The notes under the pieces were generated by a model. The model was not told the DNA's origin. It made no database searches and saw only the letters and a program-made list of their open reading frames with translations. The translations under genes and the position numbers were made by a program. A stretch of 64,000 bases of DNA from Blastomussa wellsi (taxonomy: Eukaryota > Cnidaria > Anthozoa > Scleractinia > Plerogyridae), in assembly GCA_947652115.1 (NCBI GenBank), contig OX393570.1, positions 5,716,958 through 5,780,957 on the forward strand, given 5' to 3'. Of this stretch, positions 1 through 11,000 are shown piece after piece; positions within the stretch are counted from its first letter, which is position 1, and each line of letters opens with the position of its first letter.

Positions 1-575
1 CTAATTTCGTTTCTATGAGGTTAATACTCTTAACGCTTTGGAGCCCAAATTAATTTTGAGAGATAATAATTAATACCACTCATGATAAAACTATCATATC
101 TTTTTAACTTTTCAAGAAAATCACATTCTGTTAAAAGTATTAGGATCATTAATAGCTGCAGTTTAATTTGAGTGATGTTCGCAAGTTATCTAATGTAATT
201 TGATACCATTATAACAGTTAAATTATTAACTTCTGTGTCACGTCATATTCAAATAAAACATTTAAATAGCCATGGAGGTCAAAAAATAAACATGAAAATT
301 CCAATAACTACACAGATTGATAGAATAACTATCAAGGATTCTTTTGGTACCTCATGTAAGAAGTTTACTCGACCTCATCATTTTCTATGCCTGATTTCAG
401 ACAACTGGGTAGTTGTGCAATAAATTAATTCACTTAGTTTCAGAAAATGTCTCAAAATCTCACTGTTCCTTAAGATAAGCTGGATTTAATGCTGTTGGTT
501 GAAGTTCAAAGAATAAAGAAGCATTATATAAGCAAAATAGTTCAGTTGACGACCTGAACATAACTTTTACAGATT
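1..575. other. AT-rich stretch, no gene seen
   Basis: No coding frame with homology or splice context is visible. It lies just downstream of the minus-strand piggyBac pseudogene and may include the 3' end of that element. Several TTAA tetramers occur, but none could be paired with a matching inverted terminus on the other side of the transposase. Confidence 0.5.
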
Positions 576-2102
576 TTAAGGTTGATGATACATGCGAAAA
601 CAAGGTGCAGCACATAGTCCAACATCACAGTCAGGGCAATAATAGCTTGTTTTTTCCTGATGTTGGCTCCAGAGCAAATGACACATCTCTCCATCCTCCT
701 TCCATTTTCATTCATTGGCAGGAAGTCAGGAAAATGCCTCTCCACAAACCTTGCTTGCTGATTATCGAGAGAGGACCTCCCACGCTTTCGTCGAGAACAA
801 AAGTTACCAACAAGCAACTTCGCTAAATCGACCTTGAAATCTTTCAAGCTTTTTCTTGGAGTGTGGGGGGATTCATTGAACAGTACTTTGCCATTGAAGA
901 TTGCCCTGTCAATGAGGTCAAAGAAAACCCTTGTCCACCATTTCTTGCCAGATCTGTTTATGCCATAATAGGACTTCATTTGGTCACTTTTGTCCACTCC
1001 ACCCATGTAGCAGTTGTAGGCTGAAACAATGGGTGGACAGGCAACATTCTCAAGGGTGCCATCTTTTTTCCTTCTTTGCACTTCTGGTAGTTGCTCATCA
1101 GGAATGCCAGTTGTTGTGCCAGAAATGGTCACTGGTTTATTGTCTATCCATGTTAGAGCAAGGATAGGACCCTTCATCCTCCAGACCGTCTCTCCCCTTT
1201 TCATTGTTTTGATGGCATTTTTGTCAAAAAGAACTGCAGGGAATTCTTTGCGTCCCTGTCTAACAGTTCCACATGCTAGAATTTTCTTTGAATAAAGATC
1301 TTCTAGCAGAGGATACGAAGTGAAAAAATTGTCAAAGTAGAATTATACCACTTTCCCTCTATTCCACGACAAAGGCGGGTGCCAACAGAGTAGCCCAGCC
1401 CCCTCTGAACACCATCACGATGGCGGCCAGTGTATATGTCAAAGTCACACAAGTATCCTGAATGACTATCTGCTCTGCACCACATTTTTATACCGCGTTT
1501 GATGGATTTCATTGGCATATACTGTTTGAGAGACGTCCTACCTTTGTATTTGATCATTGCTTCATCAATGGCTTGTTCCTTGTGAGGATTGTAGCAACGA
1601 GTAAAATTAGCTTGTAAGCTTTCCAGGAATGGCCTTCGTTTGAAAAGTTTATCCGCATCAGGAGATTCACGTGCTGGCATCTTTGAGTTATCATTTAGAT
1701 GTAAATATCTATTTATGTCCAGAAATCTGTTCCTTGGCATCACTCTTGCAAATTCAGGAACACCTAAAACCCAGTCGTCCTTCCAGTAATCTCTCATAGA
1801 AGGCAAAGAATGGATGCTCATGGCAATTATCAAACCTAGAAAAGCTCTTAGCTCCTCTAAAGTAACTGCTGCCCATGAGTTAGGATCTTTTCCATTGGCA
1901 GTAAGGCACTGGACTGCAAACCTGTTTGTTTCTCGAGCAATTGAAGTCAGCATGTGGTTGTCAACAAAGAGGAGAAAGTAATCCAGTGGAGACATGTCAG
2001 CAGAGCACGCTACAGCTGGCCCAACAGTCTCTCTAAACTCAGGAATAGCTGGTACCTCTTCAGGTTCATCTGTCCATTCTAAACCTTCGAACGAATAAAT
2101 AG

Positions 2103-2147
<45 letters not shown>

Positions 2148-2591
2148 GTATAACAATATAATTTGGTTTTATCAACTGGGTTGATAATGTCAATTGGCCA
2201 CCGTAAAGAGATTCAAGAGCTGACGTTTCGAGCGTTAGCCCTTCGTCGTAGCTCTTGAATCTCTTTACGGTGGCCAATTGACATTATCAACCCAGTTGAT
2301 AAAACCAAATTATACTTCCAACGAATAGTTACTTGGCCTTCCAGCTGTACTAGTTTCACGATTATCTGCGTCTTCGGCTTCTTCATCCTCCATGACAGCA
2401 TTTCTCAAATCAATTTCATCATATGACTCCATAAGGTCCTCAGGCGGAATAATTTCTGGCTCCAAATCGTCGTCACTTTCACTTTCAAATCCCTCGATGT
2501 CAGACTCGAAACCATCTTCGGGAATAGCGAAATTTCCTTCCAAATAATCGAGCACATCCTGCGTGCTATATGTCACAGGCCGTCTACTCAT
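576..2591 (-). pseudogene. piggyBac-type transposase (DDE_Tnp_1_7), broken
   Basis: This is a cut-and-paste DNA transposase that would excise and insert elements at TTAA. Seen on the minus strand: an acidic N-terminus starting MSRRPVTYSTQDVLDYLEG at 2591, then the catalytic domain with all three expected Asp motifs (CDFDIYTGR near 1450, FDNFFTS near 1335, GGVDKSDQ near 1000), then a C-terminal Cys-rich tail (RCVICSG, and in a shifted frame CPDC and CFRMYH) ending at the stop at 576-578. Three lesions break it. A foldback element sits at 2098-2319. A frameshift lies near 1340, between GIEGKWY and FDNFF. A second frameshift lies in the T run near 650 and scrambles the Cys-rich tail. Removing the insertion and one copy of its AACGAATA duplication restores the frame exactly (NYS then FEGLEW). 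The paired terminal repeats were not found. The family assignment is firm; the copy is dead but young. Confidence 0.9.
2098..2319 (-). mobile_element. Foldback (Penelope-like?) element, copy 1
   Basis: A 222-bp insertion inside the piggyBac transposase is flanked by an 8-bp duplication AACGAATA (2090-2097 and 2320-2327). It contains a perfect inverted repeat with 65-bp arms (2157-2221 and 2250-2314) around a 28-bp loop. The loop on the minus strand reads ACGACGAAGGGCTAACGCTC and then GAAACGTC. That resembles a type I hammerhead ribozyme core, with the hairpin arms as stem I. Related copies lie at 26507, 33344 and 40737. The mobile nature is firm from the duplication. The Penelope-like origin is inference. 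Confidence 0.8.
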
Positions 2592-2809
2592 GTTTGCAAG
2601 TGGACTTTAAATCCCGTCTTGTCAACAAACCCGAAAAATATCGAAAAAACTCGACGAAAATAGCTGAAATCTAGCAAAAATGGCGACTCGTTGTGTGTTT
2701 TGCCTTGAATAATCGTTTGGAGACTGGTAACGACTTTGCGAGAGACTGCTGGTTAAAATAAGTGCGGACAATTCTGCTGTCCGATATATCGGACACGGCC
2801 CTGGGCGAT

Positions 2810-3030
2810 TGTTGAGATTAAATAGACCGTTTCCTTTTTGTTTCACTTGTCGTTTACGTATTGAAATTTCGATATCCTATCTAAGGATCATACCAGGAAC
2901 AATGCCAAAAGGGGCAAAAATGATACCCTATTAAGGATCGAAAGCCTCAAAAAACCACACCCTATCCCGCTGCGCATACGTATATAGCCCATGTATTGCC
3001 CCCCCACCCAGGCAATTACACCATCGCACC
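2810..3030 (-). repeat. Dispersed repeat family R1, copy A
   Basis: On the minus strand this matches 5985-6230 (plus). Shared stretches include TGGGCTATATA, CGGGATAGGGT, GGTTTTTTGAGG, CGATCCTTAATAGGGTATCA, GATCCTTAGATAGG and GAAACGGTCT. No coding potential is evident. The two copies are in inverted orientation about 3 kb apart. The class is unknown. Confidence 0.7.
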
Positions 3031-3689
3031 AACAAAACTGAATTAGCATAAGGTGGCTTCTAGCTGATTGTACACCGTGCTGACGAGTTTCAAAAAGAGC
3101 GAAACAGCTGTCCACGGTTGCAGCCCTGCTTTATCTGTTTCTATCGAGTTGTTGTCTCGCGAAGTCAACTTTTTCACGTGGTATCAGCCTTGCAGTGATT
3201 TGCTCGTGTTACAGTTTATTTTTGGCTGATTAGGTCTCTTGTAGATCCTACGTAAACTAGCAGCATTATCGTTCGGGGTCACTTTGCAGTTTTCACGTCT
3301 TCTTTATAAGAGGCGTATTCTTTTGTTGATGTTTAATTTATTTTACGGCTTAACAAATTCTGGAACTTTTCACAAAGAAAGTCGGTACTAGTTCAATTCG
3401 CGTACCAAAGCAGAAGGTCATCAAGGTTGGTAGAATTAAGAGAGTTAAGTGTCCAGTACCGAGGAACCCATATTTGGAACTTTGCTGATAGCAAAGTTAA
3501 GCTTTTCGGAGTCAGTATAAATTCTTTTACAGATATCCTAAGAAAATCGTTAGCTGATATCCATATAATTTTTTTCTTTTGAGATGGAAGACGCTACAGA
3601 TTCTACGTCAAATATGATACTTAATTAGTCACAATATTTTATTTTATTGACCTGATAGTTCATTTATCTATTTTCTTTCTTGGTCATTC

Positions 3690-3760
3690 GTATATATTCG
3701 AATATATACGAATATATATTATATCGTATATATATCGTATATATATTCGTATATTTTTAG
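3690..3760. repeat. AT-rich (TATATTCG/CGTATATA) microsatellite
   Basis: A run of alternating TATATA units interrupted by CG dinucleotides (TATATTCGAATATATACG and similar). It is strongly self-complementary and may extrude hairpins. Confidence 0.7.
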
Positions 3761-3783
3761 TCCTATAGGATAAATAGAGGATA

Positions 3784-3854
3784 TTACACGGCGGCGCAAA
3801 GATATTGTTTTTAACACGAGAAAATAAAATTCATATCTTTAAGCCACCGTGTAA
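3784..3854. mobile_element. 71-bp miniature TIR element
   Basis: TTACACGGCGGC at the left end and GCCACCGTGTAA at the right end form imperfect inverted repeats of about 22 bp (TTACACGGYGGC followed by AAAGATAT). It looks like a minimal MITE. It sits immediately left of the inverted repeat that bounds the DUF3504-like fragment. Confidence 0.6.
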
Positions 3855-3860
3855 TTTTCT

Positions 3861-4669
3861 TTTTATTATATGGACAATAAACATACGCGGTTTCCCTCTG
3901 AATCAGTCTTCAACTGCAAATCACCCCAACAAAGATCTCTCTGTTCTTTACCAGGCCTCATCCCGAAGTAAATACAGTTGTTCAACCATAGAGCGTTAAG
4001 CAGAGCTCTAGGAGAGTCAATTCCTACGACTCCGCAGTTGTAAAACGTTGCGATATCTTCATCTGAGAGCGGATCCGCTGCATTGGGTCGGTTTCCTTTT
4101 CCGATAGATTTTAACTGCTTTTGTTTCTTCTTTAAAATATCTTGTACTTCGTGGAATTCCTTGTCGTTAAGAACTGAGAATCCATAGTTATTTTTTCGAA
4201 GATAGCGGTCGATACTTTGCAGAAAAGCTCTGATAGACGAGGGCTCATACTCATCGCCGTTTTTTTTTTCGAACAGCAAGCACAAATTTTTTGATGATTG
4301 CTTGTAGTTTCACAGGCGTAATATTCTCTATTTCTCTTTTCTCGTCGAAAGTTTCGAGAAATTCTCTGAAAATCTTTAGATCATAGAGCGTTTTCTTCTT
4401 AGTATTCTCGTTCTCTTGTTGTTTGGAAAATGCATTTACATCGTCGTCGCTTACCACAACAAATCTTGCAGCCGCCATTATTTTATTCTGAACAGCAAGC
4501 TAATATAAGTTCATTCAACAAAAAAGGCGGGAGTTGTGACGTCATTGCCGATATGTCACTCGCGAGAGTGACATACGGAAAATACGTCACTCGGGTCCCG
4601 GATGTAGTGGTTTATGGATTCTACGAGTGTTTTAGTTTTCAGTAAAACACTCCTGTCCATATAATAAAA
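3861..4669. mobile_element. TIR-bounded segment around the DUF3504 fragment
   Basis: TTTTATTATATGGACA at 3861-3876 is repeated in exact inverse at 4654-4669. The truncated recombinase-like frame runs into the left repeat and stops there. This suggests either an internally deleted element or a gene fragment carried between short TIRs. No clear target duplication was found, so the boundaries are tentative. Confidence 0.45.
3866..4478 (-). pseudogene. DUF3504 / Crypton-like tyrosine recombinase, N-terminal half
   Basis: On the minus strand the frame opens with MAAARFVVVSDDDVNAF at 4478. After a frameshift in the poly-T run at about 4260-4269 it continues with GDEYEPSSIRAFLQSIDRYL, then NALWLNNCIYFGMRPGKEQR and DLCWGDLQL. 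This resembles the DUF3504 domain of the ZMYM/QRICH1/KCTD1 group, which is known to derive from Crypton recombinases. The C-terminal catalytic half (R, H-x-x-R, Y box) is absent: the frame ends at 3866 inside a 16-bp inverted repeat. It is therefore truncated and frameshifted. The assignment rests on family recognition only. Confidence 0.65.
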
Positions 4670-4743
4670 TCTTTTATTTAGTTTATTACATCATTTTTTT
4701 AGTTAATAGCTCTTATCGCAGTTATCAGCGGTTTGACATACAG

Positions 4744-4791
4744 ACGAGGCGAAAGGGTCAACTCTGCTTTGTATTGACCCTTTCGCCTCGT
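4744..4791. repeat. Perfect hairpin, 18-bp arms
   Basis: ACGAGGCGAAAGGGTCAA (4744-4761) and its exact reverse complement (4774-4791) flank a 12-base spacer. Probably the remnant of a foldback element. No terminator role is implied in this eukaryotic context. Confidence 0.7.
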
Positions 4792-4953
4792 TTCTACGCT
4801 GTTTTTAATAAAAGAAAATTTGACCGCAGACTCAACTGCAATAACAACCATTGTAGGTCCACATCAGCCTTACTGGCTGCCAATCTTGTAACCTGAATTA
4901 ATAAATAAAATGATAATCATGGTGCCAACGGCGTCGGTGGCGGCGGCGGCCGC

Positions 4954-5012
4954 GACGAAGACGATGATGACGATGGTGATGACGATGATGACGATGATGA
5001 TGACGACGACGA
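4954..5012. repeat. (GAT/GAC)n trinucleotide repeat
   Basis: Imperfect GATGAC/GATGATGAC tandem units, preceded by a short GGCGGC run. It is a microsatellite with no surrounding exon evidence. Confidence 0.8.
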
Positions 5013-5984
5013 AATTATCTTCCTCGTAGCGCTAGTATTTTAACGTCGTAAAGTTGGTGTTGTAGTGAAAGGGACACTGTCACGCCTGTTATATCATATT
5101 TTAATAAGTATGGCCTGTAGCTTGCTGTAATCGTGCTTTATTGTCTTGCAATAGAAGGAGAAAAATGTTAAAGGTGGTGAAAGCAAAGAAATATCAACTT
5201 ATTTAAAAAGAAAAAATAACTATATAAAGATTCATAAAATGAATTTAAAATCCACTTCCATCCTTATAATCCTGTACTACTTTCCTAAAACACCTGTTCT
5301 ATCTTGTCCGTGGAATCTTTTTATCAAATTTATTCGTGTATATCTGGTGGCATTTGGCACAATAATATGGAAGTTAGAACATAAAAAGTTCTATACTTAG
5401 TATAGGCGTAACAGTATAGCTCATGGCCCTCCCCGAAAATAGCGAGTGGTCAAACTAATAGCTTAGATAAAATTTATCATGTCAACTAACGTTAACCAAT
5501 TTATAAATAAAAAATAAACTTTTTGCATGGATCAATTCTCTTTTACCAGCTGTAATAGAATTAAGTAGAGTTTTGTTAAAGAGTAAGTTTGAGTACCATA
5601 GTGGGTATTAATAAAATGAACATTGGTGTTCATTGAGGTCAGTGCTGTTAATTAATTTAATCCCTTACCAAGCATTTTTTTCAACAGAGCTCGTTTCTCT
5701 TTTGAGAACGCTCAGCCTCAGTCCTCAACGTGGCAGTGAGATGAGCCACTTGTCGTTGTTTCTCAATCTTTGTTAGATAATTTTCGTTCCAGTTAACGAG
5801 AAGATTCCAATGATCTGGACTGGCTCGATCCGAAAATGGATTGCTAAAAAGAAATGCTACTTCAGTATTAGCATGACATCCACTAGGAGTGACAAGGAGC
5901 CATCATTGACCACTCTTGTAGGCGCCAGAATTTATTTCATAGTTTTGTGCGTAGTGGAAAGTTTTCGTGTAATTGGCTTCCTTT

Positions 5985-6230
5985 ATTCAGTAGTACCCTT
6001 TTTATCCCGGGGAAGGGGTAGTCCTATATATGGGCTATATAGGTATGTGTCGCGGGATAGGGTATGGTTTTTTGAGGTTCTCGATCCTTAATAGGGTATC
6101 ATTTCTGCTTCTTCTGACATTTTTCCCGGTGTGATCCTTAGATAGGGTACTTAAATTGTATTAGCTAGCGCTATTTTGTAGTGCATAAACAGAACGCTAA
6201 AAGAAAAAGAAACGGTCTGTCAAATGTTAT
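5985..6230 (+). repeat. Dispersed repeat family R1, copy B
   Basis: Plus-strand match to the minus strand of 2810-3030, sharing TGGGCTATATA, GCGGGATAGGGTATGG, TCGATCCTTAATAGGGTATC and GATCCTTAGATAGGG. Non-coding. Confidence 0.7.
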
Positions 6231-6544
6231 TTTAAGTTTACTTGCATATTGTATACTTTCGGTTTTGAGTTTTTGTGTGTTAGCCGAGACTGGTTACTAA
6301 ATTTGTCTGTTGACTCTATTGGGTCAGTTGGCTTCACATTCGTCTTGGAAATTTCTTCGTTTACCTACCTTATCATTTCCCTGAAATTTTTATGTCGGTT
6401 GGATTAAGTTATTTTATGTTCATTCCTGTATTTGGAATTTTGTGTCAACATTTGAATGAGTGTCAATAGCATGTGCAGCAACAGCTATATATAGGCTTCG
6501 AAAAGGCTCTTGCTATCATCATCATTATCAGTTCGTTTCCAGGT

Positions 6545-6740
6545 CACCAATAGAGCTCCTCGCATAGGCGAACGGGCCGGGGAGCCTGGGGCTGTAACCC
6601 CGCCAAATTTTGGGCAACTCAGAGTTTTTTGGGCAGCAAGAGAAATTTGGGCAAGGCAACTTTGGAGAATTTTTGGGCAAATGGTTCACGGTCCCCCCAC
6701 CACCACCACCACCCTGGCAAAAAAATTGCCCGTAGGCTTA
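6545..6740 (+). repeat. Dispersed repeat family R2, copy A
   Basis: It matches 54425-54620 in the same orientation, with shared runs TTTTTTGGGCAGCA, AATTTGGG, GAGAATTTTTGGGCAAATGG and a C-rich stretch before the end. The short open frames here differ between copies and are not conserved, so it is non-coding. Confidence 0.7.
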
Positions 6741-7025
6741 AGGCTGCTCAGACGATGTATTACGGTATTATAAGAAAGAGTGAAAATGCGAGAAGAATCA
6801 AAACAGTGCACACAATGCAGGAATGGATGCACAGCAAAGGTTTACCCCGAAGAGAAACATGTATCACCTCGGGACGGAGGGGGATAGAGCTTATACCCGA
6901 AGACTTGTATCACTCGACTCAGTTCACAGCATATGATGGCAAATTTATTGCGACTGGTGTAAAGGTAGCGTACGCTTCTTTTCTATTTATAAAGACAGGC
7001 GGTTATAGCAAACTTTAAGCGAACT

Positions 7026-7256
7026 TTAAAGGAGCTACGTCACGGAAACTCATCTTGAAAAAACTGGCAAGTTTTTTCACGTTTGTCGTTTGTAATCTGC
7101 CAAAATCGTTGTCATTCGAAACAATCCTTGTATAATTTAAGTATTTTATTATCTCGTTGGTGTTTTTCGGCATTAGAAAACTTTTACCTTTAGATTTCCT
7201 TCAAATTGAAAGTAAATGGGAAAATGACTTCAAATGCCGTGACACTGCTCCTTTAA
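7026..7256. mobile_element. 231-bp MITE with TTAAAGGAGC termini
   Basis: The left end TTTAAAGGAGCTACGTCACG and the right end GTGACACTGCTCCTTTAA are imperfect inverted repeats with TTAA at the outer ends. That would fit piggyBac-type targeting. There is no coding content. Confidence 0.6.
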
Positions 7257-7941
7257 CTTCGGTTGGCAGCTTAAGGTTCCTTAAATGCCAAGTTTGCCTA
7301 AACTTTGCATGCACACCCGCATAAAATGTGTTTAATGACCCTTTACAACAATTATTTAATAGCGTAAAGCCGAATAACCAACTTCATTTTCCCGTAAATC
7401 CATTTTTCATGCTGTGTTGGAAGGAAAAAAACATTTCAGTATCTTTAATAAACGAACTTCCGTTAGGCAATCATCAGACCGCACTTGGCATCAAAATCGG
7501 CCAACAATTGTAAAAACGTGACCAACATAACGGATTTCTATTGTGTTGTGTTGTGAAACATCGTTTAAACAGCCTATTGAGTGAGACATTTGCGTCATTC
7601 TTTTTTTCTCTTTTGTTTAACTTACGAAAGGGCCACCGTTTCCACCCTTTAGAAATACATCAATTAAAAATTCAATTAATGCAGTACAATACCAGATTAT
7701 TTTCTCAAGGGAGACCGAGACAATTCATTGCGTTTGTAAAGCCGAAAGCAGTTGTTATAATGTACAACTCCATTGGCCGTGTGTTAAGTCAATAACGACA
7801 GTTGTGCTATTTAGAAATGTGTTTAAATTCTGTCGCAACCGTTCAAAGCCGTTTAATTGCTTATATTTGTTACTTAGATTTGTTCAATACGAAAGTCAGG
7901 TCGCTTCTTCTAATCTAAAATGGTTCAAGAAACTGATTTTG

Positions 7942-8028
7942 ATGGATGGCAACACCTCTCATGATTCAGCTCAAGTCAGCACGGATCTTGATATCACCAC
8001 AGCAAGCAATGGACAACTTGAAAATGAG
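7942..8028 (+). CDS. Unknown gene, exon 1
   Basis: Starts at the only in-frame ATG (MDGNTSHDSAQVS). An overlapping out-of-frame ATG lies 24 bases upstream at 7918 and soon stops. The exon ends GAG before the donor GTACAG, in phase 0. Confidence 0.45.
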
Positions 8029-11000
8029 GTACAGTATAGTGAAATAAGATTTATAAGCTACTGTACGTAAATCTTTAAACAAAACCTCTTAAAAATGCTT
8101 TTGAATTTGGTGGAAAGTTTTGAAGAAAATTTGCTCTAATGTTTCCCTGTATACGGTAACGTTACGGTACACTCTCACAGGGCAAGTCGCAGGACAAACA
8201 GAAAACGAAGAAATCGTTGTTTCTTTGTATAGTTTTGTCTTGAAAGCGTCGGCGGCGCGAATAATTCAAAATTCCATTTTAAAGAAACTAGTTTTCATTT
8301 CTAAGAAGACCTAAGAATATTCGACCTGGTGGTATAATCTCTCGGTCACTACAAAGACCATTATGGCCAAATCTTGACATTTCTCAATCGTTAAGACATA
8401 CATGGTAAGTTGGGCGATGGGTAGGAGTTGATACCTGTGTTTTCTTCACAACAAAACAAATGTATTACGCTATATTGTAATATATGATCTCATGTTCATA
8501 AAATCTGTTGGTAATACTGGATTTGTTTTGCTGATATATATGTCATATGTTGTCTATATGCATCGAGCTTAACCCATGCAAACAATTGATTATCAAACCG
8601 TGCATTGATTTTCGTCATACTGAAGTGACCCTGCGGTGCCGGCTCCTCTCGAAGTCAAGCTAGCACTCACTTTAAATTCTGTGAATGAAGCCTAGGTTCC
8701 CAAGTGTATGACTCAAATGAAATATATTGACAAATTATTTGATACCTTACCATTCCTATTGTGTACGGTCAATCGAATAAAAGATATTGCATGAACATGC
8801 ATGAAGGTGACACTTCCAAAGTTTGTTCGGCATGTTTTTGGAGAACTCAATCATTTTTTATTGGAGATTCGCGAATCTGATTGCTTCTTCCATTGCGTTC
8901 TATTCGGTGTTTGTAGAAACTCTTTGAACGCAAGAGTTTTTTCTATTTGTTGCTAAAAAGTTGAAAACATTTTAGCTTTTCATGTTTCTAGTATAGCAGT
9001 TAGACTACTCGCCATCGTTTTCGATGAGCGACTTACTATGGTTTATAGGCTGATTATCCAGTTGGGATGTTGGTAGAACAGTCAAAGAATTTGTAAATCA
9101 CTCGCCTGCGGCTTGTGATTTACAAATTCTTCTCGTGTTCTACCAACATCCCGCGTGGTTTATCAGCCTTTATATAATAACCAAATCAATGCGCGCGCTC
9201 TGATTGGTCAATCAGCTATGGTTTATTGTGCCAGTAAACTCATGGAAGAATCGCGCGTCTTCTGAATTATTATATAAAAGCAGTAGACCACAAGTTTCTA
9301 TGGTTTATAAGCTGATAAACCACTTGGGATGTTGGAAGAACACTCGAAGAATTCGTAAATCACTCGCCTGCGGCTCGTGATTTACAAATTCTTCTCGTGT
9401 TCTGCCAACATCCCGCGTGGTTTATCAGCTTATAAACCATAGAAACTTGTGGTCTATTGCTTAAATAAACCATAGTAACTTGTGGTCTATTGCTTAAGTA
9501 TCCTGAAAGTGTACATCGGACAGCAACTTGCTAAATTAATAAGCCACCCCTCTCTTTCAACCAACCTTAGAAAGTACCTGAAATAAGCCACGGCATGCTT
9601 TTGCCTGAAAATGTAGATGCTATGCACTTTTAATGCTTCCCTGTAAATAAACACGTTATACGATTCTACTTGTGGCTTGTTCTAAATTGCCATCCTTCGA
9701 CTTGTTATCATCCATTTTTTGCAAATTACCGGTATTTTTTCATCCATGCAGGGTACCAGTAAATTCTACAACTGCCGTGATACGCCTTGATTTAATCTCC
9801 TATTGGTTCAAATTAAAAAAAACCAAGATTGCTATTGTGAAAACAGGTAACCAAACAGAAAGACTACAGTAACTCCCATTTCAGGAAAAAGAAACTAGAT
9901 TTCAATTTCAAAACAAATTGCAGCGTTGTTGGTATCACATATGTATACGATAACGTCGCCAAATTAAAATGGAGATCCTTGAAATTATTATTACCAATTC
10001 ACAGAAGGTTTTAACAGCGAACCTTCAGTGTGCGGGTTTTCCTGCGTTTAATAAATAATTCATAGTGGAAATTAATTCAAGAAGCGACATACACGCGGAA
10101 ACGGTTTGTGCGTTGACAAAATCTAAACGTGAGGCAATTTCTATGCCATTGAATATGCAGCGTGCCCATTTTGCTAAATCGAAGCCGTCAAATCTTCGAT
10201 TTAAATATGTTGTGTCAGCAACAAAATCTGTGTCTAAGGTGCCCGCTACGTATGTTTCGGAAGTAACGGTACGTTGCTTCATTACAATAGGAGCCATTCG
10301 ACGATTTAGAGGCACAAACAATTCTCAGGATATTTCGCTATATAGTCGTCTTTTAGTGCTATAGTTATCACCTAAAACTTTAACTGTGATGTGAAATTTT
10401 TGCTACGGTTCCCTTGCAGATTTGTCTTGCAGGAAACAGGAGAGAAATTAGCCCCAAAAAGGTGAGTTCTCGACAGACAAACTGATTTAAGGCGCTCGTC
10501 ATTTCGAAAAAGGTCTACCATATGATTTTGAACTTTTTCCCGAACACTTATTTGCATGTCGAAAGAAAGGCGATATGCCAATTAGAACTGAAAGTATGCT
10601 TATAGCTTTTTTGCCATTGTGAAGAAAACTAGCCGAAAAATGCGACTAAATGTACAATATAACTTGGTTGTTTACTAGAAATATAGCCCTCGCTTCCAAA
10701 TAGCATTTGTTATGTTTACAGCTTGTCATTTTTGTGAGTTGTTGGAACTTTGGGTTAGACTTATCACATATATTTAGGTTCATGTGCTCTGTAATTTAAT
10801 TGTGGCATTGGTCAAACCAAACCGATGCCACATTGAAAAGACCAAATCTTTTAAACTCTGATTTGACCCGCCTTTGAGGCCTTTTTGAATATTTATGATT
10901 TAAAAACAGTTTGTTGTAAAGCTCGGCGGGAACTTTTTCGTTCAAAAGAATCCTGAAGACATGCGCCTGTACTTCTTGGAAAACATAAATACATTGCATT

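Noticed and set aside
10025..10364. Overlapping open frames of about 98 codons on both strands
   Set aside because: They lie in a predicted intron, have no homology I recognise and no splice signals. Opposed open frames of this size arise by chance.
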